In this document: positions 18,401-26,947 of the stretch, piece after piece
Position numbering within the stretch: the first letter of the stretch is position 1
Layout: the number at the start of each line of letters is the position of its first letter
Assembly: GCA_000817105.1 (NCBI GenBank)
Contig: JUEP01000003.1
Span: 87,678-151,677 of the forward strand
DNA length: 64,000 nt
Direction of reading: 5' to 3'
DNA from: a marine actinobacterium MedAcidi-G3
Lineage (GTDB): Bacteria > Actinomycetota > Acidimicrobiia > Acidimicrobiales > Poriferisodalaceae
Position numbers and translations under genes: made by a program
Notes under the pieces: generated by a model
Told to the model about the DNA's origin: nothing
Database searches by the model: none
Seen by the model: the letters and a program-made list of their open reading frames with translations, nothing else

Positions 18401-19183
18401 TTAGTTTTGACCTAGTTCCTGAGAGCGTCGGCTAGCTGCTTCGATCGCTGCAGCGAAAGCAGCTCGAAGCCCGTGGTTCTCCAGTTCCCTCAACCCGGCG
18501 GCAGTGGTTCCTCCCGGCGACGTAACGTCGGCCCTTAATTCGGCAGGCGGTTTCCCTTCCGCCAGCAATTTCGAAGCACCGAGGAGAGTTTGAACGGCAA
18601 GATCTGTCGACACCGTTCTGCTGAGACCTGTCATTACTCCGGCGTCAATCATCGCTTCCGCCACCAAGAAAATGTATGCGGGACCAGAACCTGAAAGGCC
18701 AGTCACCGCGTCAAGAAGCTTTTCTTCGGTACGGACAACAGTCCCTACGGCTCCCAAGATTTCTTCTGCCCAAGCTAAATCTTCGGCGTCGGTATTAGCG
18801 TTACCGGAAATGGCTGCGGCACCCTCCCCTACCAATGCTGGGGTATTAGGCATTGCTCTAACAATAGGAATCGCTCCTCCAGTTGCCTCACCAATGGCAG
18901 TTAGTGTCACTCCGGCAGCAACTGATAACAGTCGATTAGTCCCTACTTCTGCAACCTGCGAAGCAACTGTCAATACAACATCAGGTTTCGTCGCGATTAT
19001 TGAACCTTGAGATGGTTCGATTCTGTCAGATACCCGCACACCGTAAGTTTGGGCGAGTTCTTCAGCACGGCTGGCCGATGGTTCAACGACCACCACGCTT
19101 TCAGGTTTATGCCCGTTACTCAGTAACCCACCAAGTAACGCTGCTCCCATTTTGCCGCCGCCAACAATCAGCAGTTCAACCAT
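18401..19183 (-). CDS. proC: Pyrroline-5-carboxylate reductase
   Basis: Last step of proline synthesis, reducing P5C with NAD(P)H. The N-terminal IVGGGKMGAALLGGL Rossmann motif and the C-terminal signature with LSGSGPAYIFLVAEA and DVTSPGGTTAAGL are intact. The frame also allows a GTG at 19192, three codons upstream; I chose the ATG that sits directly before the VELLIVGGG strand. Length (about 260) is typical. Confidence 0.95.
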   Translation of the reverse strand: MVELLIVGGGKMGAALLGGLLSNGHKPESVVVVEPSASRAEELAQTYGVRVSDRIEPSQGSIIATKPDVVLTVASQVAEVGTNRLLSVAAGVTLTAIGEATGGAIPIVRAMPNTPALVGEGAAAISGNANTDAEDLAWAEEILGAVGTVVRTEEKLLDAVTGLSGSGPAYIFLVAEAMIDAGVMTGLSRTVSTDLAVQTLLGASKLLAEGKPPAELRADVTSPGGTTAAGLRELENHGLRAAFAAAIEAASRRSQELGQN

Positions 19184-19227
19184 AAAGACCACGGTAGCGG
19201 CCGGCTCTGCCAGCCACTCGACTCTAT

Positions 19228-19713
19228 TTACTCTGCCTTCTTTTCATTCTCATTTTTCAAGCGGTTTGCAAAACCCATTTTGAGCGCTGCACGCCAATAT
19301 CGTTCTACATACTCCCATATCGAACCAAGGATTCTGTCGAGCTCATCTTCATCTACAGCATGGAATGGCAGCTCCCCTGTAAGAAAAATCCCCTCTTCGG
19401 GGCCAATCCCAAATTGGGCTCCAACCAGGTCATAGTTTCGTCGAAGCAGAAGTTCAAACAATTTTTCTTTGTTGTCTTCTGGGTAAGGCAAAAAATAGGT
19501 TTCGTATTTCAGCGTTCGTTGACCAAGAGTAAGCCACACAGTTGTGACGTCGCGTTCCTCCCCTTCGAGCCGTGCGTACCAGCGTCGCTGGATATCTTCG
19601 TCTCGACTTACATCTAAGAGGATCGGTAGCTTTTCTTTTTGTTGTCGGAACCACTCATCAATTATCTGCTCGAGTGCAGAAAGTTCTTCCGGTGTTGCAA
19701 CATCACGTGTCAC
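19228..19713 (-). CDS. YbjN-domain protein
   Basis: A 161-residue, soluble, Glu/Leu-rich protein of the YbjN / type III secretion chaperone-like fold, recognisable from the TVWLTLGQRTLKYETYFLPYPEDN region and the LLRRNYDLVGAQFGI block. Such genes commonly sit next to mshA in actinobacteria, as here. It has a GTG start overlapping the upstream glycosyltransferase stop (GTGA). The molecular function is not established. Confidence 0.8.
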   Translation of the reverse strand: MTRDVATPEELSALEQIIDEWFRQQKEKLPILLDVSRDEDIQRRWYARLEGEERDVTTVWLTLGQRTLKYETYFLPYPEDNKEKLFELLLRRNYDLVGAQFGIGPEEGIFLTGELPFHAVDEDELDRILGSIWEYVERYWRAALKMGFANRLKNENEKKAE

Positions 19714-20957
19714 CCGCAGAAAACCAGTTCTTTAGATGTCAGCCGGCTAAAGACTTCTATCGCGTTAGCCGCTCCAAGGTCCCAACTATTCAAAGAGGCA
19801 CGTAACGCCCCTTGCCGTCCCATTTCAGACCGCATTTCTGGGTCGTCTAGCAACTGATCTACGGCTGCAGCGAAACGCCCTGGATCTCGTTCATTGACTA
19901 AAATTCCGGTGACGCCATCCGTCACATTGTCTCTGAGACCACCAACATTGCTAGCTACGACCGCTGTACCGCACGCAGCGGCTTCGAGGGCGACGAGGCC
20001 GAATGATTCGGATCGACTCGGCACTAAGCAAACGTCAGCGGCTCGATAATAAGTGGACAGAGCCTGATGCGTTTGAGGTTCGACGAAGATAACGCGGTCA
20101 TCAAGCCCATTATTTTTAATTCGCTGTTTTAGATCTTTATAAGTTTTCGGACCTTCGTCACCTGAAAGACCTCCCACCACAACCAGTCGCGCCTCTCGAC
20201 TATTACTCAAAGCGAGAGCTCCTATTGCGACATCCAATCCTTTCAGGGCCTGGATGCGTCCAACAAAAAGCAGCACGGGGTAATCACCTAGGCCAATTGC
20301 TGTCCGAGCAGAGCTCAAAGCATTCGGATTGAAAATTTTGCTGTCCACACCCGGAGTCAAAATTTCAATTCGGTTTCTGGGAATTCCGTACAGCGATGTC
20401 AGTTGGTCAGCCTCAACGCTTCCTGACGCAAATACAGCGTCTGCGCACCCAATGACCAACTCTTCAGCCCTAATTCGACCTTCGGGCTCCGAGTCACCGG
20501 CAATGCTTTTGATGCGACCTAAAGTATGGAAAGTAACGGCAAGCGGTAAATCAAATTCGTGCTTTAGATGATGCCCTGCTACGGCAGACAGCCAGTAGTG
20601 AGCATGGAAAGCGTCGACAGGTCGTCGACCCAAGTATGCAGCAACCCCCTGCGTCCATATATCGACAACAGCTGGAAGATCGGCTTTTTCAAGTCCGTAA
20701 GGACCAGCTTCAATTTGGATTACGTTAACCCCGGTCTCAAGTTCCACCATCTCCGGAACATCTGGATTTGTCCGACGAACGTAGATATCACACTCGGTAC
20801 CTTTGTCCGCCATCGAAGCAGCTAACTCACGAACGTAAACATTTAAACCGCCACTATCGCCAGCACCCGGCTGGTCAAGGGGCGAAGTGTGCATGGACAG
20901 AACGCCTATTCTGCGGATAGGTCCATCAGACATGGGGAGGAATTCAGCTTCTGTCAC
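19710..20957 (-). CDS. MshA-like GT4 family glycosyltransferase
   Basis: A 415-residue GT-B glycosyltransferase with the MshA-type N-terminus (VLSMHTSPLDQPGAGDSGGLNVYVREL), HAHYWLSA, and the C-terminal nucleotide-sugar domain with PSRSESFGLVALEAAACGTAVV. MshA makes the glucosaminyl-inositol precursor of mycothiol; the adjacent YbjN gene, proC and a phosphoglycerate-mutase-like gene fit the arrangement around mycobacterial mshA. The assignment as MshA itself is likely but not proved. The start is GTG at 20957, with ATG at 20933 as an alternative. Confidence 0.8.
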   Translation of the reverse strand: MTEAEFLPMSDGPIRRIGVLSMHTSPLDQPGAGDSGGLNVYVRELAASMADKGTECDIYVRRTNPDVPEMVELETGVNVIQIEAGPYGLEKADLPAVVDIWTQGVAAYLGRRPVDAFHAHYWLSAVAGHHLKHEFDLPLAVTFHTLGRIKSIAGDSEPEGRIRAEELVIGCADAVFASGSVEADQLTSLYGIPRNRIEILTPGVDSKIFNPNALSSARTAIGLGDYPVLLFVGRIQALKGLDVAIGALALSNSREARLVVVGGLSGDEGPKTYKDLKQRIKNNGLDDRVIFVEPQTHQALSTYYRAADVCLVPSRSESFGLVALEAAACGTAVVASNVGGLRDNVTDGVTGILVNERDPGRFAAAVDQLLDDPEMRSEMGRQGALRASLNSWDLGAANAIEVFSRLTSKELVFCG

Positions 20958-21017
20958 AAGTGACCAAGGTATGTCACTAGCTGCAACTACTCCACTCGAT
21001 TCTGAATAGAAACGAAT

Positions 21018-21767
21018 TTAAAGCGCTAAAACCACAACTGCTGCTGTCCAGAGCGGCGCAGCCAAAGCATGTGAGGCGTGCAGTAAGTCCCTTTGTTCAT
21101 CTCGAACTATTAGCAGTTGCGTTGCTAACCGTCCCAGCGGAATGGCGATACCTAGCACGCAGGCGAACAGCCAATACTGCTGGGGGGATATCGGCGATAC
21201 CGAGATTTGAATGGAAGTCCATAGCAATACTAGAACACCGCACAACGCTGCTAAGGGGGCCAACCGGCGCTGCAATCCTCCACCGGCACACAGCTTCAGA
21301 CCCAGATCATGGAAGTAAACGAGCACTAAGAACAAACCGACTGATGACGGGTCCCGGACAGCCAAAGTAGTGAGGCTTGAAGCAGCGAGGCCTGCAGGTA
21401 ACCAGACCTTTGCGACCCTCGCTGTTTGAAGTAACAAGGAATTTGACCCCCTGTTATCTATCGCTGCGATCAAAGGAGTACTAATAATGGCTGCTGTTAC
21501 AACTAGCGTCGATAAACGAAAGTCGTTAAAGAGCCCGCTATAGGCAACAAGCAAAATAAACGCTGAGGGTGGAAGTCGTTCGAAAAAAGTGGGTCCAGCC
21601 AAACGGGCCGCCATCAGGACAGCGGCAAGCCCTATGGCCACCCCAAAAACAACAGCACCTATTCGTAGAAGAATTATTAGTCCGCATAATCCAGCGGAGT
21701 AATAAACAAAAGAGCCCTTACCTAGACGATAAGCGGCAACAAAGATATCCCGCAAATTGTCCATCAA
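21018..21767 (-). CDS. Polytopic membrane protein, function unknown
   Basis: A 249-residue protein with about seven hydrophobic segments spread over its length and short polar loops. I recognise no catalytic motif; a VYFHDLGLKLCAGGG loop in the middle is the only distinctive polar stretch. Its start overlaps the stop of the MoaD-like gene (ATGA), so the two are probably coupled. It might belong to the CDP-alcohol transferase or prenyltransferase type by general look, but the motifs of neither are present. Confidence 0.65.
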   Translation of the reverse strand: MMDNLRDIFVAAYRLGKGSFVYYSAGLCGLIILLRIGAVVFGVAIGLAAVLMAARLAGPTFFERLPPSAFILLVAYSGLFNDFRLSTLVVTAAIISTPLIAAIDNRGSNSLLLQTARVAKVWLPAGLAASSLTTLAVRDPSSVGLFLVLVYFHDLGLKLCAGGGLQRRLAPLAALCGVLVLLWTSIQISVSPISPQQYWLFACVLGIAIPLGRLATQLLIVRDEQRDLLHASHALAAPLWTAAVVVLAL

Positions 21768-22006
21768 CCGCCCGAAACTGGCGGGAGTACCGCCACCTCA
21801 TCTCCCTCTGAGATCTGGGTATCTCCCTCGACCGGTTCTCCGTTCAGCCACACCCGGCTTATGGACAACATTTGGACAAACTCAGGCCCTAGATCGCTTT
21901 GCGCTTGGGCAAGTAGATCCTGGACCGTATTAGCTTCATAACTAATTGTCCCGGCTCCTGCAATTTCTCGAGCGCCTGCGAAAAGTCGGAGCGTTACCTT
22001 GGCCAT
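21764..22006 (-). CDS. MoaD/ThiS-family sulfur carrier protein
   Basis: An 80-residue beta-grasp protein ending in Gly-Gly (VLPPVSGG), the C-terminus that is adenylated and thiocarboxylated in MoaD and ThiS. The internal GDEVAVLPPVSGG and RLFAGAREIAG stretches favour the MoaD branch. No other molybdopterin gene is nearby. It is cotranscribed with the membrane protein downstream and is divergent from the phosphatase gene at 22093. Confidence 0.87.
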   Translation of the reverse strand: MAKVTLRLFAGAREIAGAGTISYEANTVQDLLAQAQSDLGPEFVQMLSISRVWLNGEPVEGDTQISEGDEVAVLPPVSGG

Positions 22007-22092
22007 TCATGGATCCTATCTTCGGTTGGCATAACGCTTGCCTCTGAAACCACTACCTTCTTGAAGGTACTTACGAGAGAGATCGATACCTG

Positions 22093-22677
22093 GTGGATTT
22101 ACTTATTCTTCGACATGGTCAATCCGAGTGGAACGCTCAAGGGAAATGGCAGGGTCAAGCCGATCCACCGCTAACTAAAGTTGGGGAAAAGCAAGCGAAG
22201 GCGGCTGCTCAAAAGCTTCTCAGCGTCTGCAAGGGTTTCGACAAAATTGCATCTAGCGATCTACGCCGAGCTCGTCGCACTGCTGAGATCATCGCTCAAG
22301 TCAATGGCGGCGATGTAAGTGTTTATAAGGAATTTAGGGAACGCCACGCCGGAGTTTGGCAAGGGCTAACACGATCGGAAATCGAAGCTTCCTGGCCTAA
22401 CGCTATTGCCGACCAGCGTTGGCCGGAGGGTTACGAATCAGATGACTCGGTGATTCAGAGAGTGGTGCCCTGTTTGGAACGATTAATTGAAAATAATAAA
22501 AATGTTTTGCTAATCGCTCACGCGGGCGTGATTCGGGCGCTAGATCGATTCACCGATGCAGAAGAAGCATCGATTACAAACAATCTTTCGGGCCGATGGT
22601 ACCGGCTCAGCGATCAACTAATCCCTAGAGAATCCGCAGATTTTTCTGAAGAGGTTTTGGATCAATACATGGAGTGA
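22093..22677 (+). CDS. Histidine phosphatase family protein (phosphoglycerate mutase-like)
   Basis: A 194-residue protein with the catalytic LRHGQSEWN near the N-terminus, the second-half Glu region (FRERHAGVWQG) and the second His in LLIAHAGVIRAL. It is shorter than a cofactor-dependent phosphoglycerate mutase (about 230-250), so a phosphatase on a small phospho-ester is more likely than a glycolytic mutase. Start is GTG. Confidence 0.87.
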   Translation: MDLLILRHGQSEWNAQGKWQGQADPPLTKVGEKQAKAAAQKLLSVCKGFDKIASSDLRRARRTAEIIAQVNGGDVSVYKEFRERHAGVWQGLTRSEIEASWPNAIADQRWPEGYESDDSVIQRVVPCLERLIENNKNVLLIAHAGVIRALDRFTDAEEASITNNLSGRWYRLSDQLIPRESADFSEEVLDQYME

Positions 22678-22704
22678 TCAATCTTCATATTGGTTTGCAG
22701 AATT

Positions 22705-22866
22705 TTATATTTTGCTAATCCATGACGCTGCTGCGGTGGGATCTATTCCATCAGCGAGCGCACTCAGGGTCGACTCGACCTTTGAAAACTCCACCTCATA
22801 TTCGTTAAGTTGCGATTCAATTAAGGGAGTTCGTGAGTCGGCCGCCGTGTCCTCATTGTTTTCCAC
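22705..22866 (-). CDS. Small acidic hypothetical protein (53 residues)
   Basis: An open frame from GTG at 22866 to TAA at 22705 encodes 53 residues, strongly acidic at the start (VENNEDTAADS) and predicted helical in the middle (IESQLNEYEVEFSKVESTLSAL), reminiscent of the coiled coil that precedes the zinc finger in DksA/TraR proteins, but without any cysteine. It is convergent with the phosphatase gene, 27 bp away. The ribosome-binding site is poor. Amino-acid composition looks protein-like; support is moderate at best. Confidence 0.4.
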   Translation of the reverse strand: MENNEDTAADSRTPLIESQLNEYEVEFSKVESTLSALADGIDPTAAASWISKI

Positions 22867-23510
22867 CCTTTCAGTTTAGATTCAGGCTGAGGCTCAACGA
22901 GTCATTGATAATAATAATCCTGAGGTCTTCCAGGTTCAGTTCCCCTAAGGCTTCGTGGTGAAATTCCATAGGCGCGAACCGTTTCCGTTGACTTGTTTCA
23001 GCAAGCGCGACTGATTGAGTGCATTAAGTCTCTGGTTGCACTCAATTCGTCATGGTCTTTACTCGAGCAAATCGGGGCTGCCCTCTTCTCTTCGTCGGTA
23101 ACTTTGTGCCGCTAACCCAGGTTCGATCAGCACGTCAGGACTGGAACCGTTGTCCTGTCGTAGAATTACTATTTGTGGATGAGATGGAGTGCAGTGCTCT
23201 CGAAAACGAATGGGAGTCCCCACCTAACCCGTTAATGCACCCGCCCTGTCTCTGCCCAAAATGCAAAGTTGAGCCCCTCGAGTTTGAAAATTTACCTGGG
23301 AGGCTTCGAGCTAGCGGTATGCGACAACGCCCCCTAGTCGAATCGTTAGAACTAGGGACTGAAGGGCAAAACATTCTTTAGTTTGATTCATTTCTTTAGT
23401 TTTGTTGGGGGCGACATTCATCTGAATCTTTACCCAGATACTTATGCGCGAATTAGAAATGACCGCCATTGGCGGAGGACCTAGTAGGAGACCACCGGTA
23501 CGATGATGGT
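22867..23510. other. Long intergenic stretch before tRNA-Lys
   Basis: 644 bp without a gene I can support. The longest frame (23052-23381, plus) would encode 109 residues with a CLCPKC motif at about 67-72 but no clear ribosome-binding site; the opposite frame (23135-23374) is Ser-rich and looks like a shadow. A short hairpin CCGCC ATT GGCGG lies about 35 bp upstream of the tRNA. The region may hold the tRNA promoter, a degraded gene or an unrecognised RNA. Confidence 0.3.
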
Positions 23511-23583
23511 GGGCCGCTAGCTCATCGGGTAGAGCAGGGGACTTTTAATCCCAAGGTGCCGGGTTCGAGCCCCGGGCGGCCTA
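23511..23583 (+). tRNA. tRNA-Lys (anticodon UUU)
   Basis: A complete cloverleaf: acceptor GGGCCGC/GCGGCCT (G1-U72 wobble), D-stem GCTC/GAGC, anticodon stem GGGGA/TCCCA (pairing from the second position) with loop CTTTTAA, T-arm CCGGG TTCGAGC CCCGG and discriminator A. CCA is not encoded. ybaK follows convergently 3 bp after the end. Confidence 0.95.
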
Positions 23584-23586
23584 CGT

Positions 23587-24063
23587 TTATCTAGCAATAG
23601 CTGCCGTCTTGGCACCAGTAAGTTCGACAAGATCTTGCAACTCAATGCATATATTGAGCCCACGTCTTCCGCCACTGCAATAAAGCGATTCGAGCTTTGA
23701 CGCAGATAGGTCTATGACGGTATCTAGGGCAGTTCGAGTTCCTAAAGGACTTATACCGCCTCGGATGTAACCAGTTACGCGCTCAGCTTTTGCTGGATCG
23801 GTCATGGTCGCGGTTTTGTAACCTAAAACTGGAGCGACAGCCTTAAGGTTTAGTGTTTGCGATACGGGGATTACCGCAATTGCACAGCGGCTTTCCGATG
23901 GGCTACCTAAATCGATGACAAGGGTCTTGAAAACACAATCAACTGGCACACCCAAAGATTCAGCAGCTTCAAGTCCGAATTGCCGGTTACTCGGGTCATG
24001 CTCGTAGTGGTAGACGCCAATTTTGATTCCAGCAGCCTCAGCGACGCGAATCGCAGGGGTCAT
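23587..24063 (-). CDS. ybaK: Cys-tRNA(Pro) deacylase, YbaK family
   Basis: Editing enzyme that hydrolyses mischarged Cys-tRNA(Pro). The 158-residue protein has the family's FKTLVI...  strand with the conserved Lys, and GGISPLGTR with the GxxxPxG signature. Length and domain content match the stand-alone YbaK/EbsC type. It converges on tRNA-Lys immediately downstream. Confidence 0.9.
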   Translation of the reverse strand: MTPAIRVAEAAGIKIGVYHYEHDPSNRQFGLEAAESLGVPVDCVFKTLVIDLGSPSESRCAIAVIPVSQTLNLKAVAPVLGYKTATMTDPAKAERVTGYIRGGISPLGTRTALDTVIDLSASKLESLYCSGGRRGLNICIELQDLVELTGAKTAAIAR

Positions 24064-24089
24064 GTCACCTCACGCTTTCTGCAGACAAC

Positions 24090-24338
24090 TCACTGGACAA
24101 GACGGATGCTATTGCGACGCCTTACCCAGTATGCGTTATCAACTTCGTCAGCTTCATGCCGGCGCCGGCGCGACCGAGCTATAGCAGCGTGGCGTCGAGC
24201 TGATGTTTCCATAACACTTTGACGACTATGCCGTTCAGCATTTAATTCACGTATCCGAGTTTGGGCTTTAAGTCGGCTCAAATTACTGACGTCATTCCCG
24301 GTCGTTCTTTGCTGCTCACGTGATGTAGTCATCTCCAT
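24090..24338 (-). CDS. Small arginine-rich hypothetical protein
   Basis: An 82-residue frame between dut and ybaK on the same strand. The product is predicted helical and very basic, with an RSRRRRHEAD cluster and many Arg/Glu pairs. I recognise no family. The 43-bp and 27-bp spacing to its neighbours fits an operon, and no better frame covers the gap, but a ribosome-binding site is not obvious and the start (24338 or 24332) is uncertain. Confidence 0.45.
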   Translation of the reverse strand: MEMTTSREQQRTTGNDVSNLSRLKAQTRIRELNAERHSRQSVMETSARRHAAIARSRRRRHEADEVDNAYWVRRRNSIRLVQ

Positions 24339-24380
24339 AGATCTAGCTTCGCAGAGGGGAAGGACACCCTCGGATAAGAA

Positions 24381-24818
24381 TTAACGTCCGGAGTGGCCGA
24401 AACCTCCCAAGCCTCTTTCAGAATCGTCTAATTCGACGGTTTCTTCCCATGTGACCTGTTCAACTTTTTGGATAACTAGTTGAGCAATCCGATCTCCTCG
24501 ATGAACCTCATACGACTCGGTCGGGTCGGTATTTATCAATAAAACTTTGAGTTCATCGCGGTACCCACTATCGATCAACCCCGGGGAGTTGAGACATGTG
24601 ATCCCATGTCTTAAAGCCAATCCACTCCGTGGTTGAACGAATCCTGCATAGCCGGGAGGAATGGCGATCGCTATACCTGTGCCTATCAAAGCGCGCCCTC
24701 CTCCGGGGGCAAGAGTCATGTCTTCATTAGCTAAAAGGTCTGCACCGGCGTCATCTGCTTTCGCATAATTCGGCAACGGCAGATCGGAGTTAACGCGCTG
24801 GACTGGGATTACTACCAC
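24381..24818 (-). CDS. dut: Deoxyuridine 5'-triphosphate nucleotidohydrolase
   Basis: Hydrolyses dUTP to dUMP, keeping uracil out of DNA. All motifs of the trimeric dUTPase are present: ADDAGADL (1), PRSGLA (2), the NSPGLIDSGYRDE stretch (3), RGDRIAQLV (4) and the C-terminal RGLGGFGHSG (5) that closes over the active site. GTG start at 24818. The length, 145 residues, is normal. Confidence 0.96.
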   Translation of the reverse strand: MVVIPVQRVNSDLPLPNYAKADDAGADLLANEDMTLAPGGGRALIGTGIAIAIPPGYAGFVQPRSGLALRHGITCLNSPGLIDSGYRDELKVLLINTDPTESYEVHRGDRIAQLVIQKVEQVTWEETVELDDSERGLGGFGHSGR

Positions 24819-24893
24819 ATCATGACTCTATGCATAGTTGGCCGTTAGTGCAGCCACCCTCTTTGGGCGGCTTACGACGCCTAGCATGTTGGA

Positions 24894-25430
24894 ATGCTTG
24901 TTTGGATGGATCTTGAAATGACTGGCCTAGACCCGGCGCGTCACGTCATCGTCGAAATTGCCACCATTGTCACTGATGATCAGTTGGAAATCGTGGCGGA
25001 AGGTCCCGATTTAGTAATTCATGCTGATAATGCACAGCTAGCAGAGATGGACGATTTTGTGACAGATATGCACACTAAATCGGGGCTTCTGAAGCAGATA
25101 AGTTTGTCATCCACCGATTTAGAAGAAGCGACGGAAGCGACTCTCCATTTCATTATGGAACACGTGAAGAAACCTAGATCTGTTCCACTGTGTGGGAATT
25201 CGATTGGGACAGATCGAAGGTTTCTAGACGCGTATATGCCTGAGATTGAAAACTTCTTGCATTACAGATCTATTGATGTTTCAACGGCTAAGGAATTAGC
25301 TCGCAGGTGGAACCCTGCAGTCTTAAAGGGCATTCCGAAGAAAGAGACTTCCCATAGAGCTCTTGATGACATTAGAGAAAGCATTGCTGAATTACGTCAT
25401 TACAAGGAGCATTTCTTCAACCACAGCTAG
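24894..25430 (+). CDS. orn: Oligoribonuclease
   Basis: DEDD-family 3'-5' exonuclease that degrades 2-5 nt RNA fragments, including pGpG. Acidic residues sit in WMDLEMTGLD (motif I), CGNSIGTDRRFLD (motif II) and SHRALDDIRESI (motif III, HxAxDD form). The 178-residue length is typical. ATG start at 24894 following a GG-rich site, divergent from dut. Confidence 0.96.
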   Translation: MLVWMDLEMTGLDPARHVIVEIATIVTDDQLEIVAEGPDLVIHADNAQLAEMDDFVTDMHTKSGLLKQISLSSTDLEEATEATLHFIMEHVKKPRSVPLCGNSIGTDRRFLDAYMPEIENFLHYRSIDVSTAKELARRWNPAVLKGIPKKETSHRALDDIRESIAELRHYKEHFFNHS

Positions 25431-25470
25431 AAATCGAATTCGTATTAGATAAGCAGATAGAGTTTCTGCG

Positions 25471-26559
25471 ATGACTCGGCCAATGCGTGAGGAGCAGCGT
25501 CCCCCTGAGGACGGCGTGATTGAACTTGCTCCCAACGTTCGCCGAATCCAGTTGCCAATGTCTATGCCAGGTCTCGGCCATGTGAACTGCTACATCCTTG
25601 ACGATGAGCGAGGTGCGGCACTAGTTGACCCCGGTCTACCGGGGCCCAACAACTGGAAAGCTCTGATGAAAGGCTTGGAGCAAGCAGAGGTACCGCCAGA
25701 ACGTATTCATTCAATAGTGATTACTCATAGCCACCCAGATCATTTTGGGGCTGCAGGGCACTTTCATGACAAGTACGGGTGCGAAATTATCACGCACAAA
25801 AACTTTCGAATGTGGTGGAATTTAGAAGAAGAAGATGATGAACCTCTCCACAATGTCGTCTCGCCTGGCGACAATGCCCGACTTCGAGATGACCCCCTCT
25901 TTGCCGAGTTGGAGACCGGGCCAAGAGGACCTACTCCTTGGGGCGGAGAACGCTACAAAATGCCATGGCATCGTCGACTTGGCTACGCGATGATGAGAAA
26001 AGGTTGGGGAGGGGCTTGGTTTTCAACGCCAAAGCCGACGCGGCGGATCGAGGATGCAGATCGCATTAGCCTCGCTAGGCGAGAATTTGTCGCTGTTCAC
26101 ACACCTGGACACACAGCTGATCATTTATGTCTATACGACCCCGAAGAAGGTCTGATGTTGTGCGGAGATCATGTTTTGCCCACTATCACACCCCACATCT
26201 CCGGTTTTGGGCCAGCTGCGGATCCTTTAAAAGACTTTTTCGTCAGTCTTGATCGAGTCGCAAGCTTTGACGGCATCAAATTAGGGTTACCTGCACACGG
26301 GCAGCCGTTTACAAATCTTCCAGAACGCGTTCAGGACATAAAGCAACATCATCATGAGCGTCTCGACTTGCTTCGAGAAGTTTCCGACACGTTGGGTCAA
26401 GCTTCAGTCCAGAAGTACATGAAGGAACTTTTCCAACAACGTTCTTGGGGGCCAATGGCGGAGTCCGAAACCTTTGCTCATCTTGAACATTTGCGACGAG
26501 TCGGCGAGAGTGACGCTGTTCGCGCTTCCGACGGCGTTTTAGAGTATTCATTCAAATAG
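25471..26559 (+). CDS. Metallo-beta-lactamase-fold hydrolase
   Basis: A 362-residue protein with the MBL motif HSHPDH (two metal sites), a second metal His in HTPGHTADH, a metal-bridging Asp in LCGDHVLP and a later His in LPAHGQP. A C-terminal helical domain (about residues 285-362) is of the type seen in the LACTB2/MBLAC family, with nuclease or thioesterase members. The substrate cannot be told. It is 40 bp downstream of orn and probably shares its transcript. Confidence 0.87.
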   Translation: MTRPMREEQRPPEDGVIELAPNVRRIQLPMSMPGLGHVNCYILDDERGAALVDPGLPGPNNWKALMKGLEQAEVPPERIHSIVITHSHPDHFGAAGHFHDKYGCEIITHKNFRMWWNLEEEDDEPLHNVVSPGDNARLRDDPLFAELETGPRGPTPWGGERYKMPWHRRLGYAMMRKGWGGAWFSTPKPTRRIEDADRISLARREFVAVHTPGHTADHLCLYDPEEGLMLCGDHVLPTITPHISGFGPAADPLKDFFVSLDRVASFDGIKLGLPAHGQPFTNLPERVQDIKQHHHERLDLLREVSDTLGQASVQKYMKELFQQRSWGPMAESETFAHLEHLRRVGESDAVRASDGVLEYSFK

Positions 26560-26644
26560 TTGATTGGGTTTCAAAGGTTCACAGCGAGTGGAAGCGTTCT
26601 GGGGACCAGCTAACCTTCTAAGCTGCGTTACGAAGGCTTGCCTG

Positions 26645-26661
26645 AATTTATTCATTTGACC
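26645..26661 (+). promoter_or_regulatory. Candidate whiB7 promoter -35 region with upstream AT-rich block
   Basis: AATTTATTCAT (26645-26655) lies directly before TTGACC (26656-26661), a good -35 match. In mycobacteria WhiB7 activates its own promoter by placing its AT-hook on an AT-rich sequence just upstream of the -35 box. A -10 at the expected distance (about 26679-26685, ATGACCT) is a poor match, which is normal for an activator-dependent promoter but also weakens the call. Confidence 0.4.
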
Positions 26662-26726
26662 TGGCTCTGGCATTTGTGATGACCTTCAGTTAGTTAATCC
26701 TCTCAAGTAAAAGTTGTTTGAAACTC

Positions 26727-26915
26727 ATGCGTAACTGCGTTCCTCAAAATTGGTCGTGCACATCACACACGACGGAGCGCGTCCTTGGTGCTACTGCTGA
26801 GGCTCGTTCGCGTATATCAACAAACGCCAAGACCGGATTTGCTTCGATGCATCCAGGTACTTATTTCGCTGGGACTAAGCATCAGGTATGGCGGCCTCCA
26901 GAGGAGCAGATGTAG
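26727..26915 (+). CDS. Candidate upstream ORF in the whiB7 leader
   Basis: A 62-codon frame from ATG 26727 to TAG 26913-26915. It has no obvious family and no strong ribosome-binding site. Its last codons (GTA TGG CGG CCT) cover the arm GGCGGCC at 26890-26896. A ribosome that completes the frame would mask that arm and leave the downstream terminator free to fold, while a stalled one would leave it open to form an antiterminator. The peptide itself may be unimportant. Other short frames are possible, including a 4-codon one at 26679. Confidence 0.35.
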   Translation: MRNCVPQNWSCTSHTTERVLGATAEARSRISTNAKTGFASMHPGTYFAGTKHQVWRPPEEQM

Positions 26916-26947
26916 CTGCAAAAGCACATCAAAGCAATCCACTGTCT

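Noticed and set aside
22093..22677. Assignment of the histidine phosphatase as glycolytic phosphoglycerate mutase
   Set aside because: At 194 residues it is too short for the cofactor-dependent mutase, so a broader phosphatase call was used.
23052..23381. A 109-residue plus-strand frame with a CLCPKC motif
   Set aside because: No ribosome-binding site, no family resemblance, and an overlapping frame on the other strand of similar length. Kept only as part of the intergenic note.
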